Below are positions 42,385 through 51,486 of a stretch of DNA of 64,000 nucleotides, piece after piece. The position numbers and the translations under genes are program-made. The stretch comes from Neolewinella persica DSM 23188 (GTDB lineage Bacteria > Bacteroidota > Bacteroidia > Chitinophagales > Saprospiraceae): NCBI RefSeq assembly GCF_000373105.1, contig NZ_KB890438.1, positions 29,909 through 93,908 of the forward strand. Reading direction: 5' to 3'. The notes below the pieces were generated by a model. It saw nothing but the letters and a program-made list of their open reading frames with translations, did no database searches and was not told the origin of the DNA. The stretch's first letter is position 1, and every line of letters starts with the position of its first letter.

Positions 42385-44292
42385 GTGTCTCCCCACCAAG
42401 TCCTGAAAAAATACTGGAACTACGACGCTTTCCGCCCCGGCCAGGAGGAGATCATCAACGCAGTGATGGAGGGCAAAGACACCCTGGCCTTACTACCGAC
42501 GGGCGGCGGAAAATCCATCTGTTTCCAGATTCCCGCACTGGCGCTGGAAGGGGTTACGATCGTCGTCTCCCCGCTGATTGCGCTGATGAAAGACCAGGTG
42601 CGGCAGCTGAAAGATCGCGGCATCGTAGCCGATGCCCTCTATAGCGGGATGCGCCGTGGAGACATTGATCGCATCCTCGACAACGCCGTGTATGGCAATA
42701 CCAAGTTGCTGTACATGAGCCCGGAGCGGCTACTGACCGATCTGGCCCGCGTTCGGATTGGAAAGATGAACCTCTCCCTGATTGCCGTAGACGAGGCGCA
42801 TTGCATCAGCCAATGGGGCTATGATTTTCGTCCGCCCTACCTGCGGATTGCCGAGTTGCGGGAACTGCATCCAGACGTCCCCATCATCGCCGTGACGGCT
42901 ACGGCAACGCCAGAAGTGGTGGAGGACATACAGGAGAACCTTGACTTTAAAAAAGAGCGCCTAGTCTTCAAGAAAAGTTTTGGCCGGGACAACCTGGCCT
43001 ACGTTGTCCGCCGACCAGAATCGAAGGAAAAGCACCTACTGGAAATCCTGAAAGGCGTACCCGGCACCAGCATCGTCTACGTCCGTAGTCGGGGGCTGAC
43101 CAAGCAATTGGCCCTGATGCTGCAACGGAATGGCATCGCTGCGGCCAGCTACCACGCCGGTCTGGAACCGGACGAAAAGGACCGCCGCCAGGATGCCTGG
43201 ATTAAGGGCACGCTTCGCGTCATCGTGGCCACCAATGCCTTCGGAATGGGCATCGATAAACCGGACGTCCGAACCGTGGTTCACTATGGTCCGCCCGATA
43301 GCCCGGAAGCTTACTTCCAGGAAGCGGGCAGGGGAGGGCGCGATGGAGAAATGAGCTACGGCATCATGCTGTACCACCCGACCGACGGTATTCGACTGCG
43401 CCAGCACTGGGCCCAGGCTTTTCCCGAGATCAGCGAGGTGAAACGCGCCTACCGGGCCCTGGGTAGTTACCTGCAGTTGGCCGTTGGCGGCGGACAGGGA
43501 GAAGCCTACGATTTCGATATCGTAAAGTTCTCCCAGAACTTCGGCTTCGACGTCCGGCAAGCCTACAGCGCCCTGAAGGCTGTAGAACGGTCCGGCTACA
43601 TCCTGCTGACCGATGCCATCAACCAGCCCGCCCGTCTGCAATTCATTGCCACCAAAGAACAACTCTACGACTACCAACTTAAGCACCGGGCCCAGGATAA
43701 ACTGATCAAATCCATCCTGCGGACCAGCCACGGTGCTTTCCTCAACCCCGTCCAGATCAAGGAGGGCGCGCTGGCTAATTTTCTTAACCTTGAACTGGCC
43801 GACCTGCAGCGGGTCTTTCGCAAAATGGAGGCCGAGGGAATTATTGATTATTTCCCGGAAAAAGACCTGCCTCAGGTGGTTTTTGTGGAAGAACGCATCG
43901 ACCCCGATGCGCTAAGGATTGACGAGAAACAATATAAATTTCTGAGGGACCGGGCCTTCGAGCGTATTGAAACCATGATCAACTATGCGGAAGGGCAGGG
44001 AACCACCTGCCGTTCCCGGACGCTCCTCCTGTATTTTGGGGAGCCGGCGGTGGCCGACTGTGGTATCTGCGACGGTTGCCGCGTTCGCGCAAATTCCGGT
44101 AATCCCGTACTTACACCGAAGAAGGTTTATGGAGACATCCTCACGCGACTGGAGGACGACAATCCGCTAACCGTTGAGGAGGCCGCCGGAGAATACGGCG
44201 CGGTGCGGCGGAAAGCCACCACCGAAGTTATTCAGCACCTCATCCGGGAAGGATTGATCGTTCAGGAAGACGGAAAACTGCGTAAGCCATGA
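42385..44292 (+). CDS. recQ: ATP-dependent DNA helicase RecQ
   Basis: 635 residues, starting at GTG. FRPGQEEIINAVM, LLPTGGGKSICFQ (Walker A), VDEAHCISQWG (DEAH-box), AVTATATPEV and QEAGRGGRDG are helicase motifs of the RecQ family. An RQC zinc-binding part has CRSRTLLLYFG and CGICDGC. The C-terminal ~60 residues form another winged-helix-like segment; an HRDC domain is not obvious. 3'-5' helicase for recombination repair. Its stop overlaps the glycosyltransferase start by 4 bp. Confidence 0.95.
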   Translation: MSPHQVLKKYWNYDAFRPGQEEIINAVMEGKDTLALLPTGGGKSICFQIPALALEGVTIVVSPLIALMKDQVRQLKDRGIVADALYSGMRRGDIDRILDNAVYGNTKLLYMSPERLLTDLARVRIGKMNLSLIAVDEAHCISQWGYDFRPPYLRIAELRELHPDVPIIAVTATATPEVVEDIQENLDFKKERLVFKKSFGRDNLAYVVRRPESKEKHLLEILKGVPGTSIVYVRSRGLTKQLALMLQRNGIAAASYHAGLEPDEKDRRQDAWIKGTLRVIVATNAFGMGIDKPDVRTVVHYGPPDSPEAYFQEAGRGGRDGEMSYGIMLYHPTDGIRLRQHWAQAFPEISEVKRAYRALGSYLQLAVGGGQGEAYDFDIVKFSQNFGFDVRQAYSALKAVERSGYILLTDAINQPARLQFIATKEQLYDYQLKHRAQDKLIKSILRTSHGAFLNPVQIKEGALANFLNLELADLQRVFRKMEAEGIIDYFPEKDLPQVVFVEERIDPDALRIDEKQYKFLRDRAFERIETMINYAEGQGTTCRSRTLLLYFGEPAVADCGICDGCRVRANSGNPVLTPKKVYGDILTRLEDDNPLTVEEAAGEYGAVRRKATTEVIQHLIREGLIVQEDGKLRKP

Positions 44293-45425
44293 GGATCGTC
44301 TTCACCGTCACCAACGATCTGGCACAGGACCAGCGGATGGATCGTATCTGCCGCTCCCTGACCAGGGCGGGGCATGAGGTCACGCTGGTGGGGCGGGAGC
44401 TGCCGACCAGCCAGCCCTTGCCCGAAACCCCTTACCGGCAGTTCCGCATTCGCTGCAAAAACCTTGCGGGTAAACGCTTCTACGCCGAATACAATTACCG
44501 TCTCTGGAAGACGATCAGACAATGGGAATATGACGCCATTTGCTCGGTTGACCTGGATACTTTGCTGGCCGGTGTCTCGCTTACCCGTGCAGAACAGCAC
44601 AAGCTTGTCTTCGATGCCCACGAGTGGTTCAGCGAGACGCCGGAGGTGATCAACCGGCCACTCATCCGGGGCGTATGGCGCGGCCTGGGCAAAGCCCTGG
44701 TGCCCAGGACGGATGCCCGCTACACGGTGGCTCCCATGCTGGCCAAACAGCTGGAAGAAGATTACGGCGTCCCCTTTAAGACGGTCCGGAACCTACCTGT
44801 CGGTCGGTCGGCTGCCCAGAGGGACGAAGTCCCGATGGAGGGGGCCGTCGGGCCGATTACAACAGGGCGGAAAGTCCTACTCTACCAAGGCATGTTCAAC
44901 CCCGGGCGGGGTTTGAAAACGGCCATTGAGGCACTGGCTTTATTACCTGATTTCGAACTTTGGTTGGTGGGTGATGGTCCGGAGTTGGGCGCGCTGCGCA
45001 GGTGCAGTGAGGAGTTGGGATGCGGTGACCGGGTCTGGTTTGCGGGCTTCCGCCCGCCGGCCGAACTTCCAGCAATTACCGCCAGGGCCTGGTTAGGCCT
45101 CAACCTGCTCGACGCCGTCAGCCCCAGCTATTACTTTAGTCTGGCGAATAAAGCGCTCGATTATATTCAGGCCGGGTTGCCCTCGGTGCAGATGAATTTT
45201 CCGGAGTACCACGGTATCCACCAGGAGTACCATTGCTTCCTGCTGATCGACCACCTGGCCCCCGTTGACCTCACTGCTGCTATCCGCCAATTGGCCGCAG
45301 ACCAGGCCCACTTCGCCAGGCTTCAGGCTGGCTGTGCCCGGGCGGGGGAGGAGCTGGTTTGGGAACGGGAGGAGGAGGTGTTGTTGGGGATTTGGGAGCG
45401 GGTGCAAAGGGCCACCATCGTCTAA
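44289..45425 (+). CDS. Glycosyltransferase, GT-B (group 1-like)
   Basis: 378 residues. N-terminal Rossmann part (1-180) with RSLTRAGHEVTLVGREL and FDAHEWFSETPEV; C-terminal part with LLYQGMFNPGRGL, WLVGDGPELGALR, VWFAGF and LANKALDYIQAGLPSVQ, the nucleotide-sugar binding region of GT family 4-like enzymes. Sugar and acceptor are unknown, perhaps surface polysaccharide. Translationally coupled to recQ (ATGA overlap), an unusual pairing that may only reflect compact packing. Confidence 0.87.
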   Translation: MRIVFTVTNDLAQDQRMDRICRSLTRAGHEVTLVGRELPTSQPLPETPYRQFRIRCKNLAGKRFYAEYNYRLWKTIRQWEYDAICSVDLDTLLAGVSLTRAEQHKLVFDAHEWFSETPEVINRPLIRGVWRGLGKALVPRTDARYTVAPMLAKQLEEDYGVPFKTVRNLPVGRSAAQRDEVPMEGAVGPITTGRKVLLYQGMFNPGRGLKTAIEALALLPDFELWLVGDGPELGALRRCSEELGCGDRVWFAGFRPPAELPAITARAWLGLNLLDAVSPSYYFSLANKALDYIQAGLPSVQMNFPEYHGIHQEYHCFLLIDHLAPVDLTAAIRQLAADQAHFARLQAGCARAGEELVWEREEEVLLGIWERVQRATIV

Positions 45426-45679
45426 CTTAATTTTCGTTCTTTTATCAGCTCTTTCACAGCTTCGTGCCTTTTATTGTTTTCAGGCTTGTGGAATACCCTA
45501 AAGGCGAGGTACAGAGGGATTAAAGTCAAGAATCCCCAAGAGTTTGTCGCAACGCTGTAAATTACAATGCCCATCAAAAAACCGATTATTACAGCATGCA
45601 TTATGGCAGCTGATTTCATTTCCTTTGCTTGGGCTAACAGTTCTTGATCTGTTAACTCGGATAGGTCTTTGTTCGTCAT
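45422..45679 (-). CDS. Small membrane protein (LTDQELLAQAKEMK type)
   Basis: 85 residues. Starts LSELTDQELLAQAKEMKSAA, then two hydrophobic helices (about 26-46 and 48-65) and a Lys-rich tail. I have the impression that this N-terminal helix recurs in small hypothetical proteins of Flavobacteriia, but no function is known. It is convergent with the glycosyltransferase and overlaps its last 4 bases. Composition is more A/T-rich than the neighbours, so it may have been acquired. Confidence 0.75.
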   Translation of the reverse strand: MTNKDLSELTDQELLAQAKEMKSAAIMHAVIIGFLMGIVIYSVATNSWGFLTLIPLYLAFRVFHKPENNKRHEAVKELIKERKLS

Positions 45680-45830
45680 TATAATGAGATTAAGTATTGG
45701 GTGAGGAATGCTGACCCTAAGTTAAAGCCAGTGTTACCGATGGGCGTGGGCGATTCCATAGAACGCTTGTCGCAGTGTCGATTTAATGGTAATAATGCTT
45801 CTTGATTAGAATTGTTGCCCCTGACAAACG

Positions 45831-46194
45831 TCAATCGTTGAACCTATCGACGAAGGAGGCGAATGAATGGATGAATTGTACCTGGGCGCTTCCATGAAGG
45901 TTGCATGATCACCACCTGAGATGACGACCCAACTCTTGTCGGCTGTTTTTAGTCGGGTGAAAAGCTTCGCTTTTTTTCTGTGGGTCCGATGGGGTCAAAC
46001 TCTCCCTGCAGAATCAATACTGGTGTGGTAATTGAGGTGGGGTCAATTTTTTTGTACTCGTTCTCATTCTTCCAGTCGGCTCTGACTGGGTCATGTTCCA
46101 GGGCCATTTTTACTTAAGTAGTAATCGCCTGTTGACTGATACTGCCAGGTGTTGTGGGGACTTAGCTTACTGAACTCCCCGTCAACACAGGTTC
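45831..46194 (-). pseudogene. Decayed alpha/beta-hydrolase fragment
   Basis: On the minus strand, successive frames read CVDGEFSKLSPHNTWQYQ-STGDYYLSK, then ALEHDPVRADWKNENEYKK with TTPVLILQGEFDPIG, then LFTRLKTADKSWVVISGGDHATF and finally SFASFVDRFND-stop. This is a hydrolase C-terminal half including the acid (GEFDP) and histidine (GGDH) regions, broken by at least three frameshifts (near 46110, 45965 and 45870). The 5' part is missing; the remnant begins exactly where a palindromic MITE-like element starts. Confidence 0.8.
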
Positions 46195-46289
46195 GAATCG
46201 CAGATTAAGGCAGATTACGCTGATGAACACAGATGTTACTATTGCTTAATTTGTGATTATCTGTGTAATTTGTTGAAATCTGCGATTCT
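46195..46289. mobile_element. MITE-like palindromic element
   Basis: GAATCGCAGATT at the left end is mirrored by AATCTGCGATTC at the right; inside, CAGATTAC..ACACAGATG is matched by ATCTGTGTAATTTG. About 95 bp, no coding capacity. Palindromes of this AATCGCAGATTA type are seen in several bacteria; I cannot name a transposase source. It truncates the hydrolase pseudogene. Confidence 0.7.
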
Positions 46290-46366
46290 AAATGTATTGC
46301 CTTTCCAACGTTCAATAGAAAGGGCTTTTGCCACTGCTCATACTAGCCTATCTCCCATTCAGTCCC

Positions 46367-47866
46367 CTACTCCCGAACCCCCTCCAATTCCTCAAAAAAG
46401 ATATCATCATTAGGCACATCAAACCGCAACCCGGACACCTGCTGCCGGTTATCCTTCAAAAATTGCACGGTGCCGAAATCGAACCAGGCGTGGGGTTCGT
46501 GCCACTCCAGTTTCCAGGTGTCGTAGTGCCAGTGGCTGAGGGTGGCGTTAAGGCTGGGGCTTCTGTCAAAGTGCAGTTCCAGCTGGCGCTCTCCCGTGCG
46601 GACGACCTCAAATTTGCCGAATAAGGGATCGGCGTAAGTTCCGACCATATCGTCTACACCAACGGTCGGCTTAGTGTCCATAACTCTGCTGGCTTTGGGA
46701 GCGGTAAACTTCTCCTGCCAGCTAGCCCTGCCTTTATCTTCCCGGTCCGTAGCGTCGGTCAACCAGTCAATATCATCGATACCTAGCGCAAGGTCCCGAA
46801 TACGACTACCAAGGGCAGACGAGAGGCCCGTCATGCTGTTGGATAAGACAACGATGCCAAGCTCCAATTCCGGGATCATGATCACCCGGGAGTACATACC
46901 GTCGTAGCCGCCGCCGTGGGTCACCACGGCCTTCCCTTCCCGTTCGTAGATGAACCACCCCAATCCGATGGAGGAAAAGGACAGTTTACCACCGGAGAAG
47001 TTGTGGACCTTGAACGTCTGGTCCAGCACCTTTTCGGGGAAGATTTCTTTACCAGCAACGGTGCCTTCCTGCAACTGGGCATTTAACCACTTCAGCATAT
47101 CATCGGTACTGGAGATGATACCACCGGCTGCGCCGGACGCCTCCCAGGGCGCCATTCTCAATGGCTGATTCCCTCTGTGAGTGACGTGTGGAGTAGCGAC
47201 ATTACCCATCTCAGCCAGGGGCTTGACGGAGGTTTGGCTCCGGCTCATGCCCAGCGGACCAAAGAAATTGCTTCGTACGTACTCCGCCCAGCTTTGCCCG
47301 GTCACCGATCGGATTACTTCCCCGGCGGTAATGAACATCAGGTTGGTGTATCCGTAACCGGCCCGCCACTCGTAGGCCTGGGGCAGGTGCCTGATTTGTC
47401 TGATGATCTCTTCGGCACTCTTTTCACTCTTGTACCAGATGGCGTCGCCGCTAAAGGTGCCCAGCCCAACCCGGTGGCAAAGCAGATCGCGTACCGTTGT
47501 GTGGCTGCTGACGTAGGGATCGTAGAGCTGGAAGTAGGGCAGGTAAGTTTGCACGGGTTCATCGAGATCCAGCTTGCCCTCTACGTGGAGTTTAGTTAGA
47601 GAGGTGGAAATAAATGCTTTGCTGTTGGAGGCAATGGCAAAGAGGGTAGCGCCGTCTACGGCTTCCTCTTTTCCGTCCGTCCGCGTACCGAAGCCGGCAG
47701 ATAGGACCACTTTCCCGTCTTTGATGACGCCCACCGCAAAGCCGGGGGTGTCATATGCCGCCAGCGCAGCCATGGCGTCGCGGTTGATTTCTTCGGCGGT
47801 TTGGGCGGTTAGGGATAGGGTAGTGCCTAGGCAAAAAACGAGTAGGAGCTGGAGTTTGAATTGCAT
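46367..47866 (-). CDS. Serine beta-lactamase-like hydrolase (class C family), exported
   Basis: 499 residues from ATG 47866, which gives a signal peptide ending LSLTAQ; a longer frame to 48019 is unlikely because a TACCTTCA box lies in it. SNSK (Ser80, Lys83) is the SxxK nucleophile motif, YGYTN the YxN motif, and THGGGYDG the KTG/HGG equivalent. The last ~100 residues look like a DUF3471-type C-terminal domain. Such proteins are esterases or D-amino peptidases acting in the periplasm; no evidence of antibiotic hydrolysis. Confidence 0.88.
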   Translation of the reverse strand: MQFKLQLLLVFCLGTTLSLTAQTAEEINRDAMAALAAYDTPGFAVGVIKDGKVVLSAGFGTRTDGKEEAVDGATLFAIASNSKAFISTSLTKLHVEGKLDLDEPVQTYLPYFQLYDPYVSSHTTVRDLLCHRVGLGTFSGDAIWYKSEKSAEEIIRQIRHLPQAYEWRAGYGYTNLMFITAGEVIRSVTGQSWAEYVRSNFFGPLGMSRSQTSVKPLAEMGNVATPHVTHRGNQPLRMAPWEASGAAGGIISSTDDMLKWLNAQLQEGTVAGKEIFPEKVLDQTFKVHNFSGGKLSFSSIGLGWFIYEREGKAVVTHGGGYDGMYSRVIMIPELELGIVVLSNSMTGLSSALGSRIRDLALGIDDIDWLTDATDREDKGRASWQEKFTAPKASRVMDTKPTVGVDDMVGTYADPLFGKFEVVRTGERQLELHFDRSPSLNATLSHWHYDTWKLEWHEPHAWFDFGTVQFLKDNRQQVSGLRFDVPNDDIFFEELEGVRE

Positions 47867-47870
47867 GTTG

Positions 47871-47878
47871 TGAAGGTA
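47871..47878 (-). promoter_or_regulatory. -7-like box TACCTTCA of serine hydrolase
   Basis: TACCTTCA ends 4 nt before ATG 47866 on the minus strand. Confidence 0.45.
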
Positions 47879-47917
47879 GGGCAAAAAGCTATTTATCCCG
47901 TTACCTTCAGACTGGTA

Positions 47918-47986
47918 GGCTTTGTTCCCCGGCGCTTGTGCCGGTCTATTTTTACCAGCCGGCACAAGTGCCAGGGGAACAAAGCC
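47918..47986. terminator. Long hairpin downstream of HAD gene
   Basis: GGCTTTGTTCCCCGGCGCTT...GCCGG pairs with CCGGC...AAGTGCCAGGGGAACAAAGCC (arms about 27 bp, small bulge), loop TCTATTTTTACCAG. It lies right after the HAD stop (47998) and before the serine-hydrolase promoter; it may end the GS operon, though it lacks a clean T-tract. Confidence 0.6.
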
Positions 47987-47997
47987 CCGCTGTAGAC

Positions 47998-48897
47998 CTA
48001 CTCCCCAATTGACAAACAAACATAATCCGGAAATATCCCCGAAGAAATAATCTCATTTTCAGCACTTTCCTTCTGCGTGTTGCCCGACAGTACCAGGGCC
48101 GTATCAATACCGAAGGAGTTTCCACCGAGGATGTCCGTATGTAGCGTATCACCTACCATGAGTATGTCCGATAGGTTTACGTTGGACATCTCCCGGCTGA
48201 CACTATCCAGCCCAAGCTGGAACATCTGCATCGCTGGCTTACCGAATTTTACGAACTGTCGGCCCAGCACATATTCCGCCAACCTGGCAACACTCCCGGT
48301 GGCGAGAGCAACTTCGTTCGCCGCAACCGGATACAATAAGTCCGTATTGGCCACCACGACTGGTACCCGGCAGTGCCGCAGTAGATTGATGACAATGTTA
48401 ACGTCCGTATTCATGTCGTAGCCCTCATCATCAAGGAAGGCAATGGCCTTGATGTCTGCAGCATCCGCTATGTTTACCTCAGCTACCGGAACAGCTTCCA
48501 GACCCGCCCCAATGATATAGGCGGCGGCGGCGGGTGTACCAAGGTAGGCTACTTTTCCACTACGGATTTTCTGTTCGAGAAACTGGCGGGTAGTGGCACC
48601 GGAAGTAATGATCTCTTCTGGTGGAATGCTGTTGAGGCCATAATGCGCCAGTCGTCGCGAAGCGGCTCGTGAAGAACGAGCGGCATTATTCGTCAACACC
48701 CTTATGTGCTTTCCGTCCTCCCGCAGGCGGGCTACGCACTCGACTGCGCCGGGGATGAGGCCCCGATGGTTGCGTAATACGCCGTAGCTATCGAAGAAGA
48801 TGACCTTGTAACGTGCGGCAACTTCGGTGAAACTTTGAATTTCCAAGATAGAGGGAGATTTAGAGGTTGAGAGCTTTGAGGAGGATGTTTTCGTCAA
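47998..48897 (-). CDS. HAD-superfamily class IIA-like hydrolase (NagD-like)
   Basis: 299 residues if started at ATG 48897, which overlaps the upstream gene by 38 bp; a TTG at about 48846 (LEIQSFTEV) would remove the overlap. FFDSYGVLRNHRGLIPG is motif I with DxYG in place of DxDG, LTNNAARSS motif II, FGKPAMQMFQ motif III and MVGDTLHTDILGG motif IV. The cap between II and III is the NagD/HAD-IIA type. Phosphatase for a small phosphorylated metabolite. Third gene of the GS-kinase-HAD operon. Confidence 0.85.
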   Translation of the reverse strand: MTKTSSSKLSTSKSPSILEIQSFTEVAARYKVIFFDSYGVLRNHRGLIPGAVECVARLREDGKHIRVLTNNAARSSRAASRRLAHYGLNSIPPEEIITSGATTRQFLEQKIRSGKVAYLGTPAAAAYIIGAGLEAVPVAEVNIADAADIKAIAFLDDEGYDMNTDVNIVINLLRHCRVPVVVANTDLLYPVAANEVALATGSVARLAEYVLGRQFVKFGKPAMQMFQLGLDSVSREMSNVNLSDILMVGDTLHTDILGGNSFGIDTALVLSGNTQKESAENEIISSGIFPDYVCLSIGE

Positions 48898-49885
48898 ATT
48901 TTTCGTCGAGGGTAGGTAGATGTGTCGTGATCACTTCGTCAGCAAGCTTCTTCGCAATCTCTTTCCGGAAGAAATACCTGCCTAAGCGTAAGACGTAATT
49001 TAGCAGGAAGAACCGGTAGGACTCTTTGATGAACAGTACCTCAGCCCGGTTGAGGGGAAATACCTCATGATATTCTTGCAGGAAGAGAATAAACCGATCT
49101 TCAAGCAGTCGATCCACCTCATAGGTGAAAACCGTTTGGTCACCGACGTCCGATACCACCCGGCTGAGGAAGTAAAAGTCGGTAACCCGGGTTGAGACGC
49201 GGAACCAGTCGTAGTCCCACCTACTGGCAAGGCGTCCGTCACTGCCCACACTGAAATTTCCGATATTCCAGTCAATAAAGACGGGGATCTTTTGGAAGCC
49301 GTGGACGTTGATTTTGAAGGTGTTTTCGAGGAATAGGCGACAATGCTTTTTGATCAGTTCGAAGTCTTCCGGATAGTCGGTTTCAGCGGCTGCGTACAGG
49401 GCGTTTACGTCAGTTGTCATGTCCCGGTCAGACCGGGGTAGGGTATGGCTGATCAGGGCACAGTCTTTGTGGAAAAAGGCCATTTCACGCCCTAGTTGGC
49501 TTACCTGATCTTCCGTTAGCCGGCGGGGCGCAGTTTTTTGAATCCGGATGGGACGGTAGAAAACAATCCAGGCGTCCATGGTGTCGTCCACGTGCCGGTG
49601 GAAAAAAATGTTGGGCCCTTTCATCAAGGCGCTGCTCAGCAGCCCGGCATAGCGAACGGGGAGGTTGTTCGATAAAACGTTGATGATGGTGTGGTCTTCG
49701 GCAAAGTTTTCGAAGGAGCCGAAGACGGTAACCTTGGCAATCAGGATGTTTTCATCCTCCATCTTGAGCTCGTAAACCGAGTTGGTGGATACCGTGGCGC
49801 TGATGTCTTTGATGGACCTTATGCTCCGCGTGTGGTCGTAGGCTCGCCAGGCGTAGCGGATAATTTTTTCGTAATTCTGTAACAT
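48860..49885 (-). CDS. Aminoglycoside/choline kinase-like phosphotransferase
   Basis: 341 residues from ATG 49885 (MLQNYEKIIRYAW); an in-frame start at 49930 is also possible. The kinase fold shows an N-lobe with VYELKMEDENILIAKV, and a catalytic segment PVFIDWNIGNFSVGSDG, where the Asp and Asn (D-x4-N) are kept but the usual His of HxD is replaced by Phe. WDYDWFRVSTRVTDFYFLSR provides the metal-binding Asp pair. Small-molecule kinase; substrate unknown. Between the GS-like and HAD genes, same strand. Confidence 0.75.
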   Translation of the reverse strand: MLQNYEKIIRYAWRAYDHTRSIRSIKDISATVSTNSVYELKMEDENILIAKVTVFGSFENFAEDHTIINVLSNNLPVRYAGLLSSALMKGPNIFFHRHVDDTMDAWIVFYRPIRIQKTAPRRLTEDQVSQLGREMAFFHKDCALISHTLPRSDRDMTTDVNALYAAAETDYPEDFELIKKHCRLFLENTFKINVHGFQKIPVFIDWNIGNFSVGSDGRLASRWDYDWFRVSTRVTDFYFLSRVVSDVGDQTVFTYEVDRLLEDRFILFLQEYHEVFPLNRAEVLFIKESYRFFLLNYVLRLGRYFFRKEIAKKLADEVITTHLPTLDEKFDENILLKALNL

Positions 49886-49938
49886 CGAAGGTGGTGTCTT
49901 TGCGCTGGTTTGCCAGGATTGACCTGACAAAGTAGTGG

Positions 49939-51273
49939 TTAGGTTAATTCAAAATACCGACGGCGTTCCCAGTCGGTGACGGAAGAGAGGAATTGCTGCC
50001 ATTCCCACTCACGGGTACGGACGAAGTGTTCTACAAATTCGTGGCCGAGGAGATCGCCTGCGCCTTCCCAACCCTTCATTGCACCTGCGGCCGCGCCCAA
50101 ATCCTGGGGCAAGGGAAGACCGATCGCTTGTTCGTAAGCACTGCCTTGCACCAGCTTTGCCGGCAGCTTCAGCTCGTGCTCGATGCCGTACAAGCCAGCG
50201 GCCAGCGCTCCGGCAATGGCAAGGTAAGGATTGATGTCGGCCCCCGCCACCCGCGTTTCAAGTCGGGTACCTTTCTTGCCACCCGGGATGATTCTCAGGG
50301 CAACCGTCCGGTTGTCGATGCCAGCATTGGCCCGGGTGGCGGCCCAGGACCCCGCCACGTAACGCTTGTAACTGTTGACGTTTGGCGCAAAAAGCGGCAT
50401 TAGGTAAGGCAGCAAAGTCTGCTGGCCCGCCACGTAATGCCGCATCGTTTTACTCAACTGGTTTTTACCTTTTGCGTCGTGAAAAGCGTTCTTTTCATCA
50501 CGCCAAAGTGACTGGTGCAGGTGTCCGCCGCAGCCGGGTAAGTGGACGGATGGCTTGGCCATAAAACTGGCCATGAGCCCGTGCCGGTAGCTGATCGACT
50601 TCACACCCTGCTTGAAAAGTACGGCCCGGTCGGCTGCTTCCAGGGCCTCCTGATGGACCAGGGCCGCTTCCATAACTCCAGGCCCGGTCTCCGTATGAAG
50701 CCCTTCGATAGCTGTTTTAAAATCGGCAAGCTGGTCAAATAAATCCTGATGAAAATCGGCATATTCACTAGTCCGTAAGCCAGAATAACCAAACATGCCC
50801 GGGGTAAGTGGTTCGGGGTTTTGAAAATCTTTGGCGGCCAGGCTATTTGGTGTTTCCCGATAAGTGAACCACTCAAATTCAGGACCGAAACGGGCGGTAA
50901 AACCCATATTTTTTGCCTTTTCTATGATCCTGATCAGCAGGGAACGGGGGCAGGCAGCGGCCAGCGGATGCTTAGCATCCCGGAAATCGGCCAGCAACAA
51001 CGGCAGGTTACTTTCCCAGGGGATGTTTCGCCGGCTCTCCGGAATGATTCGGGCCGTGAGGTCCGCAAAACCACCGTCGGGCTGATGTGGGTAAAGGGCA
51101 TCCTGGCTGTCCCAGCCGAAAATTACGTTACAGAATCCGAAGCCCTTTTCGAGACTGGACAGGACCTTTTCTGTACTCAGGTATTTGGTGCGCAATACAC
51201 CATCGATGTCGGTTACCCCAACTTTTATGCGGGTTGCATCCTGATCGCGGAGCCAGTCGATGGTGGGTTGCAT
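49939..51273 (-). CDS. Glutamine-synthetase-family ligase
   Basis: 444 residues. GVLRTKYLSTEK and DALYPHQPDGGFADLTARI are N-terminal beta-grasp segments; FGPEFEWF, GGHLHQSLW, NSYKRYVAGSWA, NRTVALRI and ETRVAGADINPYLAIAG form the catalytic barrel with metal and ATP sites. The type is that of GS-like gamma-glutamyl ligases (PuuA-like) more than true GlnA. First gene of an operon with a kinase and a HAD phosphatase (gaps about 50 bp or less). A GC-element copy at 50077-50100 encodes GAAAGA. Confidence 0.88.
   Translation of the reverse strand: MQPTIDWLRDQDATRIKVGVTDIDGVLRTKYLSTEKVLSSLEKGFGFCNVIFGWDSQDALYPHQPDGGFADLTARIIPESRRNIPWESNLPLLLADFRDAKHPLAAACPRSLLIRIIEKAKNMGFTARFGPEFEWFTYRETPNSLAAKDFQNPEPLTPGMFGYSGLRTSEYADFHQDLFDQLADFKTAIEGLHTETGPGVMEAALVHQEALEAADRAVLFKQGVKSISYRHGLMASFMAKPSVHLPGCGGHLHQSLWRDEKNAFHDAKGKNQLSKTMRHYVAGQQTLLPYLMPLFAPNVNSYKRYVAGSWAATRANAGIDNRTVALRIIPGGKKGTRLETRVAGADINPYLAIAGALAAGLYGIEHELKLPAKLVQGSAYEQAIGLPLPQDLGAAAGAMKGWEGAGDLLGHEFVEHFVRTREWEWQQFLSSVTDWERRRYFELT
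50077..50100 (-). repeat. Dispersed GC element, copy 12 (inside GS-like gene, sense)
   Basis: CATTGCACCTGCGGCCGCGC; full match, read in the gene as LGAAAGAM near the C-terminus. Confidence 0.9.
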
Positions 51274-51278
51274 TAGCG

Positions 51279-51480
51279 AGTGAGTAAGTGAATTAGAGAA
51301 TGATTGAAGAAGAGAACAGCCGAAGGATTCTTTTTCCCTTTTCTAACTTTTAGAGGGGGCGGGGCCGCAGGTGCAAAGTAAGGTATAAAGGAGCAAGGTC
51401 AGAAAGGGTAAAGTAAGGTATAAAGGTAAAAGAGTGTAGAGGTCCATCTTTTATCTTTTCCCTTTTCTTCCTTTACCTTG
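51279..51480. repeat. Purine/pyrimidine word array with AAAGTAAGG / CTTTACC words
   Basis: GAGTGAGTAAGTGAATTAGAG, then TTTTTCCCTTTTCTAAC, the GC element, AAAGTAAGGTATAAAGG repeated (51374-51427), and ATCTTTTATCTTTTCCC with CTTCCTTTACC. The AAAGGTAAAG words are complementary to CTTTACC/TTTTCCC words just before the tag start. Confidence 0.65.
51355..51383 (+). repeat. Dispersed GC element, copy 13
   Basis: GGGGGCGGGGCCGCAGGTGC then AAAGTAAGG; same extended form as copy 8. Confidence 0.85.
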
Positions 51481-51481
51481 G
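51474..51481 (+). promoter_or_regulatory. -7-like box TACCTTGG of tag
   Basis: TACCTTGG ends 5 nt before ATG 51487. Confidence 0.45.
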
Positions 51482-51486
51482 CTCGT

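Noticed and set aside
46187..46200. GGTTCGAATC resembling a tRNA T-loop
   Set aside because: No acceptor or anticodon stems around it; it is the joint of the hydrolase pseudogene and a palindromic element.
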